Source: Roseibium album
GTDB lineage: Bacteria > Pseudomonadota > Alphaproteobacteria > Rhizobiales > Stappiaceae
DNA length: 64,000 nt
NCBI GenBank assembly: GCA_001404055.1
Contig: CXTY01000014.1
Coordinates: 663,824-727,823 of the forward strand
Reading direction: 5' to 3'
Positions 8,400 to 16,634 of this stretch are shown here, piece by piece. Each line of letters starts with the position of its first letter. Position 1 is the first letter of the stretch. The position numbers and the translations under genes are program-made. The notes under the pieces were generated by a model. The model was given only the letters and a program-made list of their open reading frames with translations, did not search any database and was not told the origin of the DNA.

Positions 8400-11063
8400 T
8401 TACCTGCGGCGACCGCCGCCACCCCTGCGTTGACCACCGCCGCCACTCCGATTTGGCCGGCTCTGTTGCGGTCGAGACTGTTGAGGACGGCTGCGCTGAA
8501 CGTTCCTTTGTCGGTTCACCTGCCGGTTCCCGTTGTTTCTGGCATTCCTGTCCCTGTTCAAGTGCGCCGGCGCCTGCTGCGGACGTTGCGCGGGTCGTGT
8601 AGACGGACGTTGGGCAGGCCGTTGTTGCGCGGTCGGTCTTTGCGCAGGGCGCTGGGTGCTTGGCCGCTGTGCCGGGCGTTGAACGTTAGGCTGTTTCGCA
8701 GGTCGCTGCGCATTTGGTCTTTGACCGGCAGGAAGGTTTTGCGGTCGCTGTCCTGCGTTGGGCCGGTTCTGGATCCGATCGCCAGCCGGACGATTTGCTA
8801 TAGCCGTTCCAGCGCCAGCTCCGATCGCAGCACCGGCTCCTGCACCGCCTAGCCGATCCTGGATGTTTTCCCTTGAAGGTGCTGCAACATCGCCCCAGCG
8901 TCCGCTTTCGAACTTCTTCCAGTTATCGCCATCCCTGCGATAGACAGACCCATCACGTCCGGCAAATACGTCGCCCCGGCGGTCAAGACTGCTGATCCGG
9001 TCCAGGTTGCCATCCTGCTTCCAGCGATTGGCGGCATTAGCCTGAAGATCACGCGTTCTGGCCCATTGCGGTCCAGAGACTGCCGCGCCTCCCCAAGAGC
9101 CGTAAATGCCGCGCGCACCGCCAGCGACAATGCGATTGCCGGTACGCGGATTATACGCCGTAATGAAGCCTGCACTGCCACGTGGCCCGCTGATGGCGCC
9201 GCCACGAATGTAGCCACCTGTGCGGGGATTATAGATCCCGCCAGCGGCGATGCCACGGCGCGGACCATATGCATAACCATATCGGCCAAATGTGCCACGG
9301 ATCGGATTGTAGAATGCGCCAATACCGTAGGTGACCGGTCGCGGAAAATAGATCGGACGTAAACCCGGACGGTACCAGGGACGGTGATACCAGCCTGTGC
9401 CATAGACAAACACACCCCATGCCAGGAAGCCTGTCAGATACCCCATCGTGTAACCGTACCAGACCGCGTTGGGTTGGGTTTCGTAAACCCGTACGTAGGT
9501 CACGTTGTAAACTGGTGAAGCCGGAGGGATCGTGTAGATTTCTTCAGGAACAGCAGTCGCCACCACAAATGGGCCTTCCGGGCTATCGCCGACAAACCAG
9601 ACGCCATTTTGAAGAACGTAATATTTTGCGCCGACCTGGATGACTTGTTCGTTAGTGTTCACCGCATAGGAGAGCGATGTCCCCTCAATCGCTTCAAATT
9701 CAGGATCACCGGCGTAAGACACATCTGCGCTCACGGATCCCACTTCAACGCGAGCGGTCGTTGGAATGCTGGCCTTCAAACGTGCCTGCGAGGCTTCTGA
9801 TGTTCCGGGGATTGACGAGCGGACCGAATAATAAGGGGCATCTTCCGGGATATTCAGGAAGTCGGATGGCATGTCTGGCGTGGTGAACTCCCACGGCCCG
9901 TCGAGAGAAGCTGATTTGAACCAGCGCCCTGACATCAGGATGTACCATGTGGAGGTCGTCTTCAGGAAAAAGACATCATTGTCGGTATTCGACGCCCATT
10001 CCAGATCAGTGCCTTCCACCGGTTCCAGTTTGGGTTCACCTTCAAAGACAATCATCTCGGCCGGTTTGTCGGAATAAATAACCTTGGGAGGTTTGTTGTC
10101 TGCAAAAGGTTCGCCCGGAATTGCTTCGCGGGTTTCCTTCCAGTTTTCATCGTCCGGGAGGGCCTTGATCAGATCCGGTAGTTCGGAAGCAGCTTCCCAT
10201 TCGCTGGCAACATCCTTGGTTTTCAACCAGGACTTTTCATCACGCAGATAAAGCTCCCCGGTATCATCAACTTTCAGGATGTCCCAGTTCGTGTTGACGA
10301 CGAAACTCAGCCCCTGATCACCTTTGACCGGGGCCAGGATTGGAGCACCCTCTGTCTGCACAAGTATGGCAGGCTCTGTCGATATGAAGACTGGCGGCGC
10401 CTCCGTGTTCAAGCCCTTCACATCGTCCATGCGCTGATATTCAGCCAATCCAGCTGTGATCCGATCTTCCTTCACGGTGATCGTGCCTGTCGGCATGATT
10501 TTTCCGACTTGCAGCGTGAGATCCGTCAGAGACGCACGGTCCAGCGCAGAGAAGTCCAGTTGATTGACCTGGATCTGGCTGACGAGGACTTCCCCGTTTT
10601 GTGGATCCGCCTGGGTCTGGCCGCTGACACCAATCACGCCGAATACAGGTTTCGTATCCTTGTCCTTGACGTATTCAGCCGCGATAAGCGCCTTGAGCGT
10701 CTTGAATTTCTCCCACTCGGTAAACTGGGGTTGATAGAGGATGAGCGTGGCACCGCCATCGGTCTGGAAAGACCTGGGCCAGCCCGTCTTCTCTTCCTGC
10801 TCGCTCAATTGAAGATACCGGCCGCTGACAAATCCGTTCTGGCCGTTATAGCTGACTGAACACCAGGCCCCGGTGTCGTCGCAATCACCCAATTCAACCG
10901 GGGTGCCATTTGGGACAGTGCCGAGGGTCCCGAAGCCTGTCCCAGGCCCCTGACGAAAATTCACATTGGCGGTCGTGACTGCCGGGGCAGCGAATGCGCC
11001 ATTTACAAAAACTGTTTGCATTATCAAGGCAGAAGACAAAAGAACGGACAAAAACTTACGCAT
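8400..11063 (-). CDS. Secreted SH3-domain protein with repeat modules and basic RP-rich tail
   Basis: About 887 residues, exported. The start at 11063 is set by AGGAGGG upstream and by a signal peptide (MRKFLSVLLSSALIMQ, cleavage after GAFA). A bacterial SH3 domain follows (NVNFRQGPGTGFGTLG to GFVSGRYLQ). The middle carries three related modules, each with a VNTN or SNTD core, then a strand, a W and a GPW/GPF turn (for example YYVLQNGVWFVGDSPEGPF). Next is a Trp/Tyr/Gly-rich stretch (WYHRPWYRPGLRPIYFPR) and a Gly-rich region with repeated YNPRTG. The last 130 residues are a disordered Arg/Pro/Gln tail built of QRPA-type repeats, ending GGGGRRR. Such proteins bind cell wall or polyanionic surface material; exact function is unknown to me. 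Confidence 0.75.
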   Translation of the reverse strand: MRKFLSVLLSSALIMQTVFVNGAFAAPAVTTANVNFRQGPGTGFGTLGTVPNGTPVELGDCDDTGAWCSVSYNGQNGFVSGRYLQLSEQEEKTGWPRSFQTDGGATLILYQPQFTEWEKFKTLKALIAAEYVKDKDTKPVFGVIGVSGQTQADPQNGEVLVSQIQVNQLDFSALDRASLTDLTLQVGKIMPTGTITVKEDRITAGLAEYQRMDDVKGLNTEAPPVFISTEPAILVQTEGAPILAPVKGDQGLSFVVNTNWDILKVDDTGELYLRDEKSWLKTKDVASEWEAASELPDLIKALPDDENWKETREAIPGEPFADNKPPKVIYSDKPAEMIVFEGEPKLEPVEGTDLEWASNTDNDVFFLKTTSTWYILMSGRWFKSASLDGPWEFTTPDMPSDFLNIPEDAPYYSVRSSIPGTSEASQARLKASIPTTARVEVGSVSADVSYAGDPEFEAIEGTSLSYAVNTNEQVIQVGAKYYVLQNGVWFVGDSPEGPFVVATAVPEEIYTIPPASPVYNVTYVRVYETQPNAVWYGYTMGYLTGFLAWGVFVYGTGWYHRPWYRPGLRPIYFPRPVTYGIGAFYNPIRGTFGRYGYAYGPRRGIAAGGIYNPRTGGYIRGGAISGPRGSAGFITAYNPRTGNRIVAGGARGIYGSWGGAAVSGPQWARTRDLQANAANRWKQDGNLDRISSLDRRGDVFAGRDGSVYRRDGDNWKKFESGRWGDVAAPSRENIQDRLGGAGAGAAIGAGAGTAIANRPAGDRIQNRPNAGQRPQNLPAGQRPNAQRPAKQPNVQRPAQRPSTQRPAQRPTAQQRPAQRPSTRPAQRPQQAPAHLNRDRNARNNGNRQVNRQRNVQRSRPQQSRPQQSRPNRSGGGGQRRGGGGRRR

Positions 11064-11371
11064 CGAGCCCTCCTGAAGGCAATACATGCTGCGTCCGGTC
11101 AATTTGGGCCGCGGAAAATCGCGAGCGCCCTGCTCTAAAACGCAACTTGGAGCTACGAAGCGATCCTGCACCTCACTTGCCTCAAATGTCCAGCTTGTCA
11201 GTTTTGATAGTTGAGCCGAATCAAATAGCGACCGCAGCTCAATCCCGTCATAGCCAGGCGATATCTGAAACCGATCAGTATTTTAAAAGGCGGGAAAACC
11301 AAATTGTTTCACCTCGTCAAGCGCAGCTTCAGCGTAGGCATCGATTCTCTAAATGGAAATAGGCACAAAAA
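11064..11371. other. Intergenic region between SH3 gene and Gfo/Idh gene
   Basis: This stretch holds the upstream region of the SH3-domain gene, with AGGAGGG just before its ATG. I see no further gene, RNA or repeat here. The Gfo/Idh transcript from the right ends at the hairpin at 11372-11398. Confidence 0.5.
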
Positions 11372-11398
11372 TGCCGGCGTGACCAAGTCACGCCGGCA
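11372..11398 (-). terminator. Intrinsic terminator of the leftward sulfosugar arm
   Basis: TGCCGGCGTGA and TCACGCCGGCA form a perfect 11-base stem with a five-base loop. On the minus strand it is followed by TTTTTGTGCC. It lies 27 bases beyond the Gfo/Idh stop and ends that transcript. Confidence 0.8.
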
Positions 11399-11424
11399 AG
11401 TAACCTCGGAGGAAACACCGCTTT

Positions 11425-12549
11425 TCAGCAAGCTACCGAGGATAGGTTGTTTCTGGTCAGTGACACTGTTTGGCCGGTTCGCGCGGATTTCTGGGCAGCA
11501 AGCCCAATCTCAACCGCACGTCGCCCGTCTTCCAGTGTCACATCAGGTCTTTCCTTCTCACCGCGCACGACGGCCACAAATCCTTCGTGCTGGTAATAGG
11601 TGGACCCATTGTGATCTCCTGCGTGAAGAATAACCGGGTCGACCGGAATTTCAATCTCTCGCGGACCTTTTGGATGTCGTGGTGACAATACCAATTGCGG
11701 CACCGGTGGAGCGCCAAGATCCTTCGGCCAGAAACGACCTGGCCCTGGGACCAATGCCTCAACTTTCCCTTCCGGCCCGACCGCGGAAACCTCTTCCTGG
11801 TAACGAGATCCTTCTGCAAACATGCACAGTTCCAGCATTGCCCGCGAACCGTTTTCGAAATCAACTATCACATAACCATTATCGAGAACATCCGGCTGCT
11901 CACCGTCATATTCTTCGTCCTTGTGATTGGCATCCTGACCGGCCGAGGCCATCACACGCACAGGTTCACATTTCATAATCAGACGCATCAAATCGAAAAA
12001 ATGGCAGCACTTTTCGACAAATGTTCCACCGGAATACTTGTTGAAGCGGTTCCAGGCGCCAACTTTGTCAAGAAAGGGAAAACGGTGCTCACGGATCGTC
12101 AGCATCTTTACGCCACCGGTTGCCCCTTCTGCCTGCTCGATCAATGCAGCAATCGGCGGCATGTAACGATACTCCATCGCCACCCAGACAGGCGCCGAAT
12201 AGGCTGCCTTGAAAGCGTCCAGTTCGGCGAGGTCCTTTGGGTCGGTAAAGAGTGGTTTTTCAACGAGTAGCGGCAGCGGCCGCGTTTGCCGAATCTCTTC
12301 CATCTGCGGTATGTGGCAATGATTGGGGCTGGCGATCAAAATACAATCCAGCTCCTCGACATCCAGCAGCTCTGAGACCGAATTAACGAATTTCGCCCGA
12401 GGCGCGAATTCCGCTGAAGCTTCGGCCATTTCCACATCCGGCTCAAAGATCACCGTCACTTCGGTATCTGGCAAAAGAGCGATGTTACGCAGGTGTTCCT
12501 GCCCCATCATCCCGCTGCCGATGACACCGTATTTTACCTTTGCAGGCAT
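11425..12549 (-). CDS. Gfo/Idh/MocA-family protein, candidate NAD-dependent sulfoquinovosidase
   Basis: A 374-residue Rossmann-fold NAD(P)-binding protein: VKYGVIGSGMMGQEH at the N-terminus, the ASPNHCH strand and the catalytic-lysine motif LVEKPL near residue 95, then the C-terminal alpha/beta domain (GGTFVEKCCHFFDLMRL). ATG 12549 has GGAGGAAT just upstream. It is leftward, next to a GntR regulator and divergent from a flavin sulfonate monooxygenase operon. Known biology: a family of NAD-dependent sulfoquinovosidases with this fold replaces classical GH31 glycosidases in some sulfoquinovose clusters. I infer that this protein either cleaves sulfoquinovosides by transient C3 oxidation or oxidises the sugar. 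An ordinary sugar dehydrogenase remains possible. Confidence 0.65.
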   Translation of the reverse strand: MPAKVKYGVIGSGMMGQEHLRNIALLPDTEVTVIFEPDVEMAEASAEFAPRAKFVNSVSELLDVEELDCILIASPNHCHIPQMEEIRQTRPLPLLVEKPLFTDPKDLAELDAFKAAYSAPVWVAMEYRYMPPIAALIEQAEGATGGVKMLTIREHRFPFLDKVGAWNRFNKYSGGTFVEKCCHFFDLMRLIMKCEPVRVMASAGQDANHKDEEYDGEQPDVLDNGYVIVDFENGSRAMLELCMFAEGSRYQEEVSAVGPEGKVEALVPGPGRFWPKDLGAPPVPQLVLSPRHPKGPREIEIPVDPVILHAGDHNGSTYYQHEGFVAVVRGEKERPDVTLEDGRRAVEIGLAAQKSARTGQTVSLTRNNLSSVAC

Positions 12550-12584
12550 ATATTCCTCCATTGAAGGCGAGCTTTCATACCCGT

Positions 12585-13295
12585 CTATTTCAGTCGCTGA
12601 ACGTAATGCGCCTTGTCGGTGTCAAACCAGGTACGCGAGTATTCGACCGGATTGGGCCTATCCGCCCAACTCAGCCGCTCGATGTAGCCGGTCAGTGTTC
12701 CAGGCACTTTTGAAAAGAGGTCGGGTGCCCAATCGGGCACCTCTTTGATCGTCACCCTGTCTTCGGCACGAACAATCCAGAAACCCAGTTGCTTCTGGTA
12801 ATAGCGGTAAAGCGAATCAGAAAGCAGTTCTCGTTTCACCGTTCCTGAATCGCCGTCCAACCAGATTTCTTCAACCGCAATCATGACGTCATTGAGATAT
12901 CTTAGGCGCCGAATTCTCGTGCCTTCATCACTGGTGCCAAACGGCGGCAGGTCAGCAGGTTTCTGCATGCGTTCCGCGTCAAGAATGTTCGCGCGCGGTA
13001 ATCCCCCGCCGGAAAGTAGCTCCAGGCGAAACATCGCATAAACGCTTTCATGCGTCCCGCCCTGGCGTATGTAGTTTCCCGATCCCTGAATTCGTTCCAG
13101 TAAGCCTTTTTCCGTAAGGTCTGCCAAGGCCTTGCGCAGTGTTCCAATCGAGATTCCCAGTTCGTCCGCCATGTCTCTTTCAGGCGGCAAACGTTCACCA
13201 TCCATCAGCCGTCCAGCTGCAATATCTCTAATCAAAAGCTCACTTATTTGCACATATAGCGGTAGAGCATTTGAGTTTTGTGACGCGTTTGACAT
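12585..13295 (-). CDS. GntR/HutC-family regulator of the sulfosugar cluster
   Basis: About 236 residues. N-terminal winged helix of the GntR type (LYVQISELLIRDIAAGRLMDGERLPPERDMADELGISIGTLRKALADL) joined to a UTRA ligand-binding domain typical of HutC-type regulators, which sense sugars or sugar derivatives (ending PVEYSRTWFDTDKAHYVQRLK). Start ATG 13295 is preferred over a GTG 12 codons upstream, which would add non-conserved residues. It precedes the Gfo/Idh gene by 35 bases in one transcript and faces the monooxygenase operon, so it is the likely repressor of both arms, comparable in position to SmoD in the Agrobacterium sulfo-ASMO cluster. Confidence 0.82.
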   Translation of the reverse strand: MSNASQNSNALPLYVQISELLIRDIAAGRLMDGERLPPERDMADELGISIGTLRKALADLTEKGLLERIQGSGNYIRQGGTHESVYAMFRLELLSGGGLPRANILDAERMQKPADLPPFGTSDEGTRIRRLRYLNDVMIAVEEIWLDGDSGTVKRELLSDSLYRYYQKQLGFWIVRAEDRVTIKEVPDWAPDLFSKVPGTLTGYIERLSWADRPNPVEYSRTWFDTDKAHYVQRLK

Positions 13296-13333
13296 GGCGT
13301 TTCGGTTGCTATTTTTCAAAAATTGATACACTA

Positions 13334-13347
13334 TTGATTTACATCAA
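13334..13347. promoter_or_regulatory. Candidate GntR operator
   Basis: TTGATTTACATCAA is an inverted repeat with five-base arms in the divergent region between the GntR gene and the monooxygenase gene. A further half-site TTGATA lies 11 bases to the left. Arm length and AT-rich centre suit a GntR-type dimer. It is the only clear palindrome in this short region. Confidence 0.45.
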
Positions 13348-13423
13348 ATCGGGTGATAAGCAAGAGGAAATCGAAGGCAAAGTGAAGCCAATCGAAATCA
13401 AAAAAATACTTCGGAGACCCTAA

Positions 13424-14578
13424 ATGACAGTTGTCCCAGTAACATCGCAGGATCTTGATGCAGCAGAAGTGTCCTGGTTTGCGGCATTGTGTTCTGACGA
13501 CTACCAGTTTCTGGGGGTTCCGGAAGGCGAATTGCGTTCCTCTTGGGATCACTGTTCCTCAATCGTGAAAACCGCCGAAGAACAAGGCTTCCGCAACATT
13601 CTTTGCCCGTCGTCATATCAAGTGGGCCAAGACACGCTGTCTTTCGTCGCCGGATGCGCTCCCATTACCGAAAAAATCAACCTGTTGGCAGCCGTTCGCT
13701 GCGGCGAAATGCAGCCCATCATGCTGGCGCGCACCATCGCGACGCTTGATCACATGTTAGAGGGGCGGCTCACGGTCAACATCATCTCGTCCGATTTCCC
13801 AGGGGAGCAGGCAGACAGCGGCTATCGCTATCAACGCTCCCGTGAAGTGGTTGAAATTCTGAAGCAGGCCTGGACCCAGGACGAAATCAATTACGAAGGT
13901 GAGGTTTACAATTTCAAGAACCTCACCACAGACCCGGTTCGCCCCTATCAGACAGGTGGCCCGCTGCTCTATTTCGGGGGATATTCCCCCGCGGCGCTCG
14001 ACCTTTGCGGTCAGCATTGCGACGTTTACCTGATGTGGCCGGAAAAAATGGACGAGCTGGAAGGCCGCATGAAGGCCGTCAATGCGGTTGCTGAGAAATA
14101 CAACCGCACTCTGGACTACGGCCTGAGGGTCCACATGATCGTCCGGGATACGGAAAAAGAGGCTCAGGAATACGCAGAGTACATTGTCTCCAAGCTCGAT
14201 GATGATCAGGGAACGGCAATTCGTGAGCGCGCGCTGGATGCCAAATCTCTGGGTGTCAGCCACCAAGCCAAAAACCGCGATGTTGCGGACGAATTCGGCT
14301 ATATCGAACCAAATCTTTGGACAGGTGTCGGACGTGCCCGCTCGGGCTGTGGCGCCGCACTGGTTGGGTCTACCGATCAGGTCCTCTCCAAGCTTGAAGC
14401 CTACCGGAAAATGGGACTTCGGGCCTTTATCCTCTCCGGATATCCGCATGAAGAAGAGGCCAGGCATTTTGGGTCACGCGTACTGCCGAACCTGAAAACC
14501 TGCTCGCTCCCGCACGCTTATGGCCGCGTTCCGGCTGATACCCCAGCAACCCCGCTAGGCAATGGAGTCCGCCGCTAA
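13424..14578 (+). CDS. LLM-class FMNH2-dependent sulfonate monooxygenase (SmoC/SsuD-like)
   Basis: A 384-residue bacterial luciferase-like monooxygenase resembling alkanesulfonate monooxygenase SsuD. Visible family blocks are the ILCPSSYQVGQDTLSF region, LAAVRCGEMQPIMLARTIATLDHMLEGRLTVNII, the RYQRSREVVEILKQAW helix and the GPLLYFGGYSPAALDL strand that packs on FMN. It would use reduced flavin and oxygen to release sulfite from a sulfonate. The partners downstream, an aldo/keto reductase and a flavin reductase, reproduce the SmoC-SmoB-SmoA set that desulfonates sulfoquinovose to 6-oxo-glucose and reduces that to glucose. Substrate is therefore inferred from context. The stop and the next ATG overlap by one base. 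Confidence 0.8.
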   Translation: MTVVPVTSQDLDAAEVSWFAALCSDDYQFLGVPEGELRSSWDHCSSIVKTAEEQGFRNILCPSSYQVGQDTLSFVAGCAPITEKINLLAAVRCGEMQPIMLARTIATLDHMLEGRLTVNIISSDFPGEQADSGYRYQRSREVVEILKQAWTQDEINYEGEVYNFKNLTTDPVRPYQTGGPLLYFGGYSPAALDLCGQHCDVYLMWPEKMDELEGRMKAVNAVAEKYNRTLDYGLRVHMIVRDTEKEAQEYAEYIVSKLDDDQGTAIRERALDAKSLGVSHQAKNRDVADEFGYIEPNLWTGVGRARSGCGAALVGSTDQVLSKLEAYRKMGLRAFILSGYPHEEEARHFGSRVLPNLKTCSLPHAYGRVPADTPATPLGNGVRR

Positions 14579-15468
14579 TGGAGCGCGTCAAACTCAACGA
14601 TACCCTGGAATTTTCCCGTCTGATTTACGGCATGTGGCGCGTTGGCGACGACACCGATACGTCCCCTTCCTATGTGGAGAAGAAAATCAACGTGTGCCTG
14701 GAACAGGGCATCACCACGTTCGATCAGGCTGATATTTATGGCGGCTATGCTGCCGAGGCAGTCCTTGGTGGCGCACTTAAAGCCAATCCGGCTTTGCGCA
14801 GCAATATGGAAATCGTCACGAAATGCGACATCGTCGCGCCTATGGGACGCTACGCAAGTGCCAAGGTGAAGCATTACGACACGTCGCGTGCACACATTGA
14901 AAAGTCGGTGGAGATCTCTCTTTCCGAGATGGGCATAGAGACGATTGACCTTCTCCTTATTCACCGCCCCGATCCACTGATGGATCACGCTGATACCGGC
15001 GCTGCGCTTGATGATCTGGTCAAGAGCGGCAAGGTCAGACATGTCGGCGTGTCCAACTTCCGTCCGTGGGACTGGGAATTGCTGCAGTCGGCCATGTCGA
15101 ACCAGTTGGTAACCAACCAGATCGAGATCAGCCTGAAGGAAATCACCCCCTTCACGAATGGTGATCTCGCGTTCCACCAGCGCCTCGGCACAAAGCTTAT
15201 GGCCTGGTCGCCGCTCGGTGGCGGAGCGCTGATTTCCGAAAGCGGATTGCTTGGGGCCGTCATGGACGAAGTCGCCGGGACTTTCGGCGTTGACCGGTCC
15301 GCTGTTGCCGTTGCTTTCCTTCTGGCGCATCCGGCACAGCTTTTGCCGGTGATGGGCACGAACAATCTGGAACGTATTGCCAAAATATCCGACGCACTGA
15401 AAGTCAAACTCGATCGCGAAACCTGGTACCGCCTCTATGAGGCTGCCCTTGGAAATGAGGTGCCTTGA
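14578..15468 (+). CDS. Aldo/keto reductase (SmoB-like)
   Basis: A 296-residue TIM-barrel NAD(P)H-dependent oxidoreductase. Key features are the catalytic Asp/Tyr region FDQADIYGGYAAEAVLGGAL, the KCDIV lysine strand, LLLIHRPDPLMDH, the GVSNFRPWDWELLQ block and the cofactor-binding MAWSPLGGGAL and MGTNNLERI. It resembles YdhF-type reductases. In a sulfo-ASMO pathway the matching enzyme reduces 6-oxo-glucose, the desulfonation product, to glucose. It is translationally coupled to the monooxygenase before it and to the flavin reductase after it, each by a one-base overlap, so the three work together. Confidence 0.85.
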   Translation: MERVKLNDTLEFSRLIYGMWRVGDDTDTSPSYVEKKINVCLEQGITTFDQADIYGGYAAEAVLGGALKANPALRSNMEIVTKCDIVAPMGRYASAKVKHYDTSRAHIEKSVEISLSEMGIETIDLLLIHRPDPLMDHADTGAALDDLVKSGKVRHVGVSNFRPWDWELLQSAMSNQLVTNQIEISLKEITPFTNGDLAFHQRLGTKLMAWSPLGGGALISESGLLGAVMDEVAGTFGVDRSAVAVAFLLAHPAQLLPVMGTNNLERIAKISDALKVKLDRETWYRLYEAALGNEVP

Positions 15469-15980
15469 TGACCATGCAGACTGCTGATCACACCGTGACC
15501 TTTGAGCCTGTCTCTGAAAACACACGCTTGCTTCGGGATGCCTTTGGCCGCTTTGCCACTGGCGTAACCGTTGTGACAACCAATTCCGGTGACGGGCCAG
15601 TTGGTATAACCGCCAACAGCTTCTCTTCGGTTTCTCTGGAGCCTCCGCTGGTTCTGTGGATGCCGGACAAGGGATCTCGCCGGTTTCAGTATTTCGAAGA
15701 TGCCGAGCATTACGCAATTCACGTGCTCAGCCATGAACAGGCGGAAGTTTGCAACGGGTTCGTGCGCAACGCGCACGCATTTGATCAGCTGCCGCACCGG
15801 ATCGACGACAAGGGTGTTCCGCTAATCGAGAACTGCCTTGCCCGTTTCGAGTGCAAACGATTTGCAGCTTATGAAGGCGGCGATCATCTCATTGTACTCG
15901 GACAAGTCATCCAGGCGGAAATGCGCCAGGGAGACGCTTTGACGTTCTTTGCCGGGAAACTCGGCCAAATCGCCCCATAA
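15468..15980 (+). CDS. NAD(P)H:flavin oxidoreductase of the two-component monooxygenase (SmoA-like)
   Basis: A 170-residue flavin reductase-domain protein (split beta-barrel flavin-binding fold). The family pattern is clear: LRDAFGRFATGVTVVTT, PVGITANSFSSVSLEPPLVLW, then HYAIHVLSHEQ. It supplies FMNH2 to the LLM monooxygenase encoded two genes upstream. ATG 15468 overlaps the aldo/keto reductase stop codon by one base (TGATG); a TTG one codon earlier is possible but less likely. It completes a three-gene desulfonation module. Confidence 0.87.
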   Translation: MTMQTADHTVTFEPVSENTRLLRDAFGRFATGVTVVTTNSGDGPVGITANSFSSVSLEPPLVLWMPDKGSRRFQYFEDAEHYAIHVLSHEQAEVCNGFVRNAHAFDQLPHRIDDKGVPLIENCLARFECKRFAAYEGGDHLIVLGQVIQAEMRQGDALTFFAGKLGQIAP

Positions 15981-16043
15981 CTAAGGGAGGACGACGGTGC
16001 GGCGAGGACACCGTTGACAAAGAACAACCTGGGAGGGAACTGA

Positions 16044-16634
16044 ATGGGCATATTGCTGGCGGTCTTGGCACCGCTTTCCGCCATCAACACGCAACTGCTG
16101 CGTATTGGGCGCGCCGTTGGCATTGTCGCCGTCGGCTTGATGGTTGTCGCGATCCTGATTCAGGTCGTGTTCCGCTATGTCTTCAACAATGCCCTGCCCT
16201 GGCCGGATGAAGCGGCGCGCTTTTGCATGCTTTGGATGGCCGGTCTCATGGCTCCGACAGCTTTCCGTCGTGGAGGTTTTGTGGCTATCGACATGCTCGG
16301 TCAGGCGCTGCCCGTTCAGGCAGGCAAGATTTTAACCCTCTTCCTCCTGATCGTTTCTCTGGCTGTCCTCGTGATTGCGGTTCAGATCGGCTACGCGGAG
16401 GTCACGGGTTTTGGCGGCAGGTTCGCAACAGCTTCCCTTTATGTGCCCGGCAATTTTATGTTCACCGAATGGATCCGTGTGCCACGTAGCTGGATGATGG
16501 CTTCAATGTTTATCGGCGCGGTCCTGCTTGTGCTCGTCAATGTTGAACTGATCCTGCGCACATTCATCTCAATTGTCGGTGGTTCAAACCGCCTCCCGGC
16601 TATTCCGGATGCAGACATGGCGGGAGCTGACTGA
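16044..16634 (+). CDS. dctQ: TRAP transporter small membrane subunit
   Basis: A 196-residue four-helix membrane protein of the DctQ family, the small permease subunit of tripartite ATP-independent periplasmic transporters. The signature RYVFNNALPWPDEAARFCMLWM, with its charged WPDE motif between helices 2 and 3, is present. The RBS GGGAGG lies nine bases upstream. It overlaps the large subunit gene by one base and follows the desulfonation genes by 63 bases, so it is probably in the same transcript and imports the substrate of that pathway, driven by a sodium gradient. Confidence 0.88.
   Translation: MGILLAVLAPLSAINTQLLRIGRAVGIVAVGLMVVAILIQVVFRYVFNNALPWPDEAARFCMLWMAGLMAPTAFRRGGFVAIDMLGQALPVQAGKILTLFLLIVSLAVLVIAVQIGYAEVTGFGGRFATASLYVPGNFMFTEWIRVPRSWMMASMFIGAVLLVLVNVELILRTFISIVGGSNRLPAIPDADMAGAD

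Noticed and set aside
8500..8720. Possible CRISPR-like repeat array in the 3' part of the SH3-domain gene
   Set aside because: The repeats are in frame and code for QRPA-type protein repeats, with irregular spacing and no unique spacers.
14575..15717. 380-codon open frame on the minus strand opposite the aldo/keto and flavin reductase genes
   Set aside because: It is the mirror of well-supported coding sequence, has no ribosome site or domain pattern, and its composition (many His, Arg, Gln) is typical of antisense frames.
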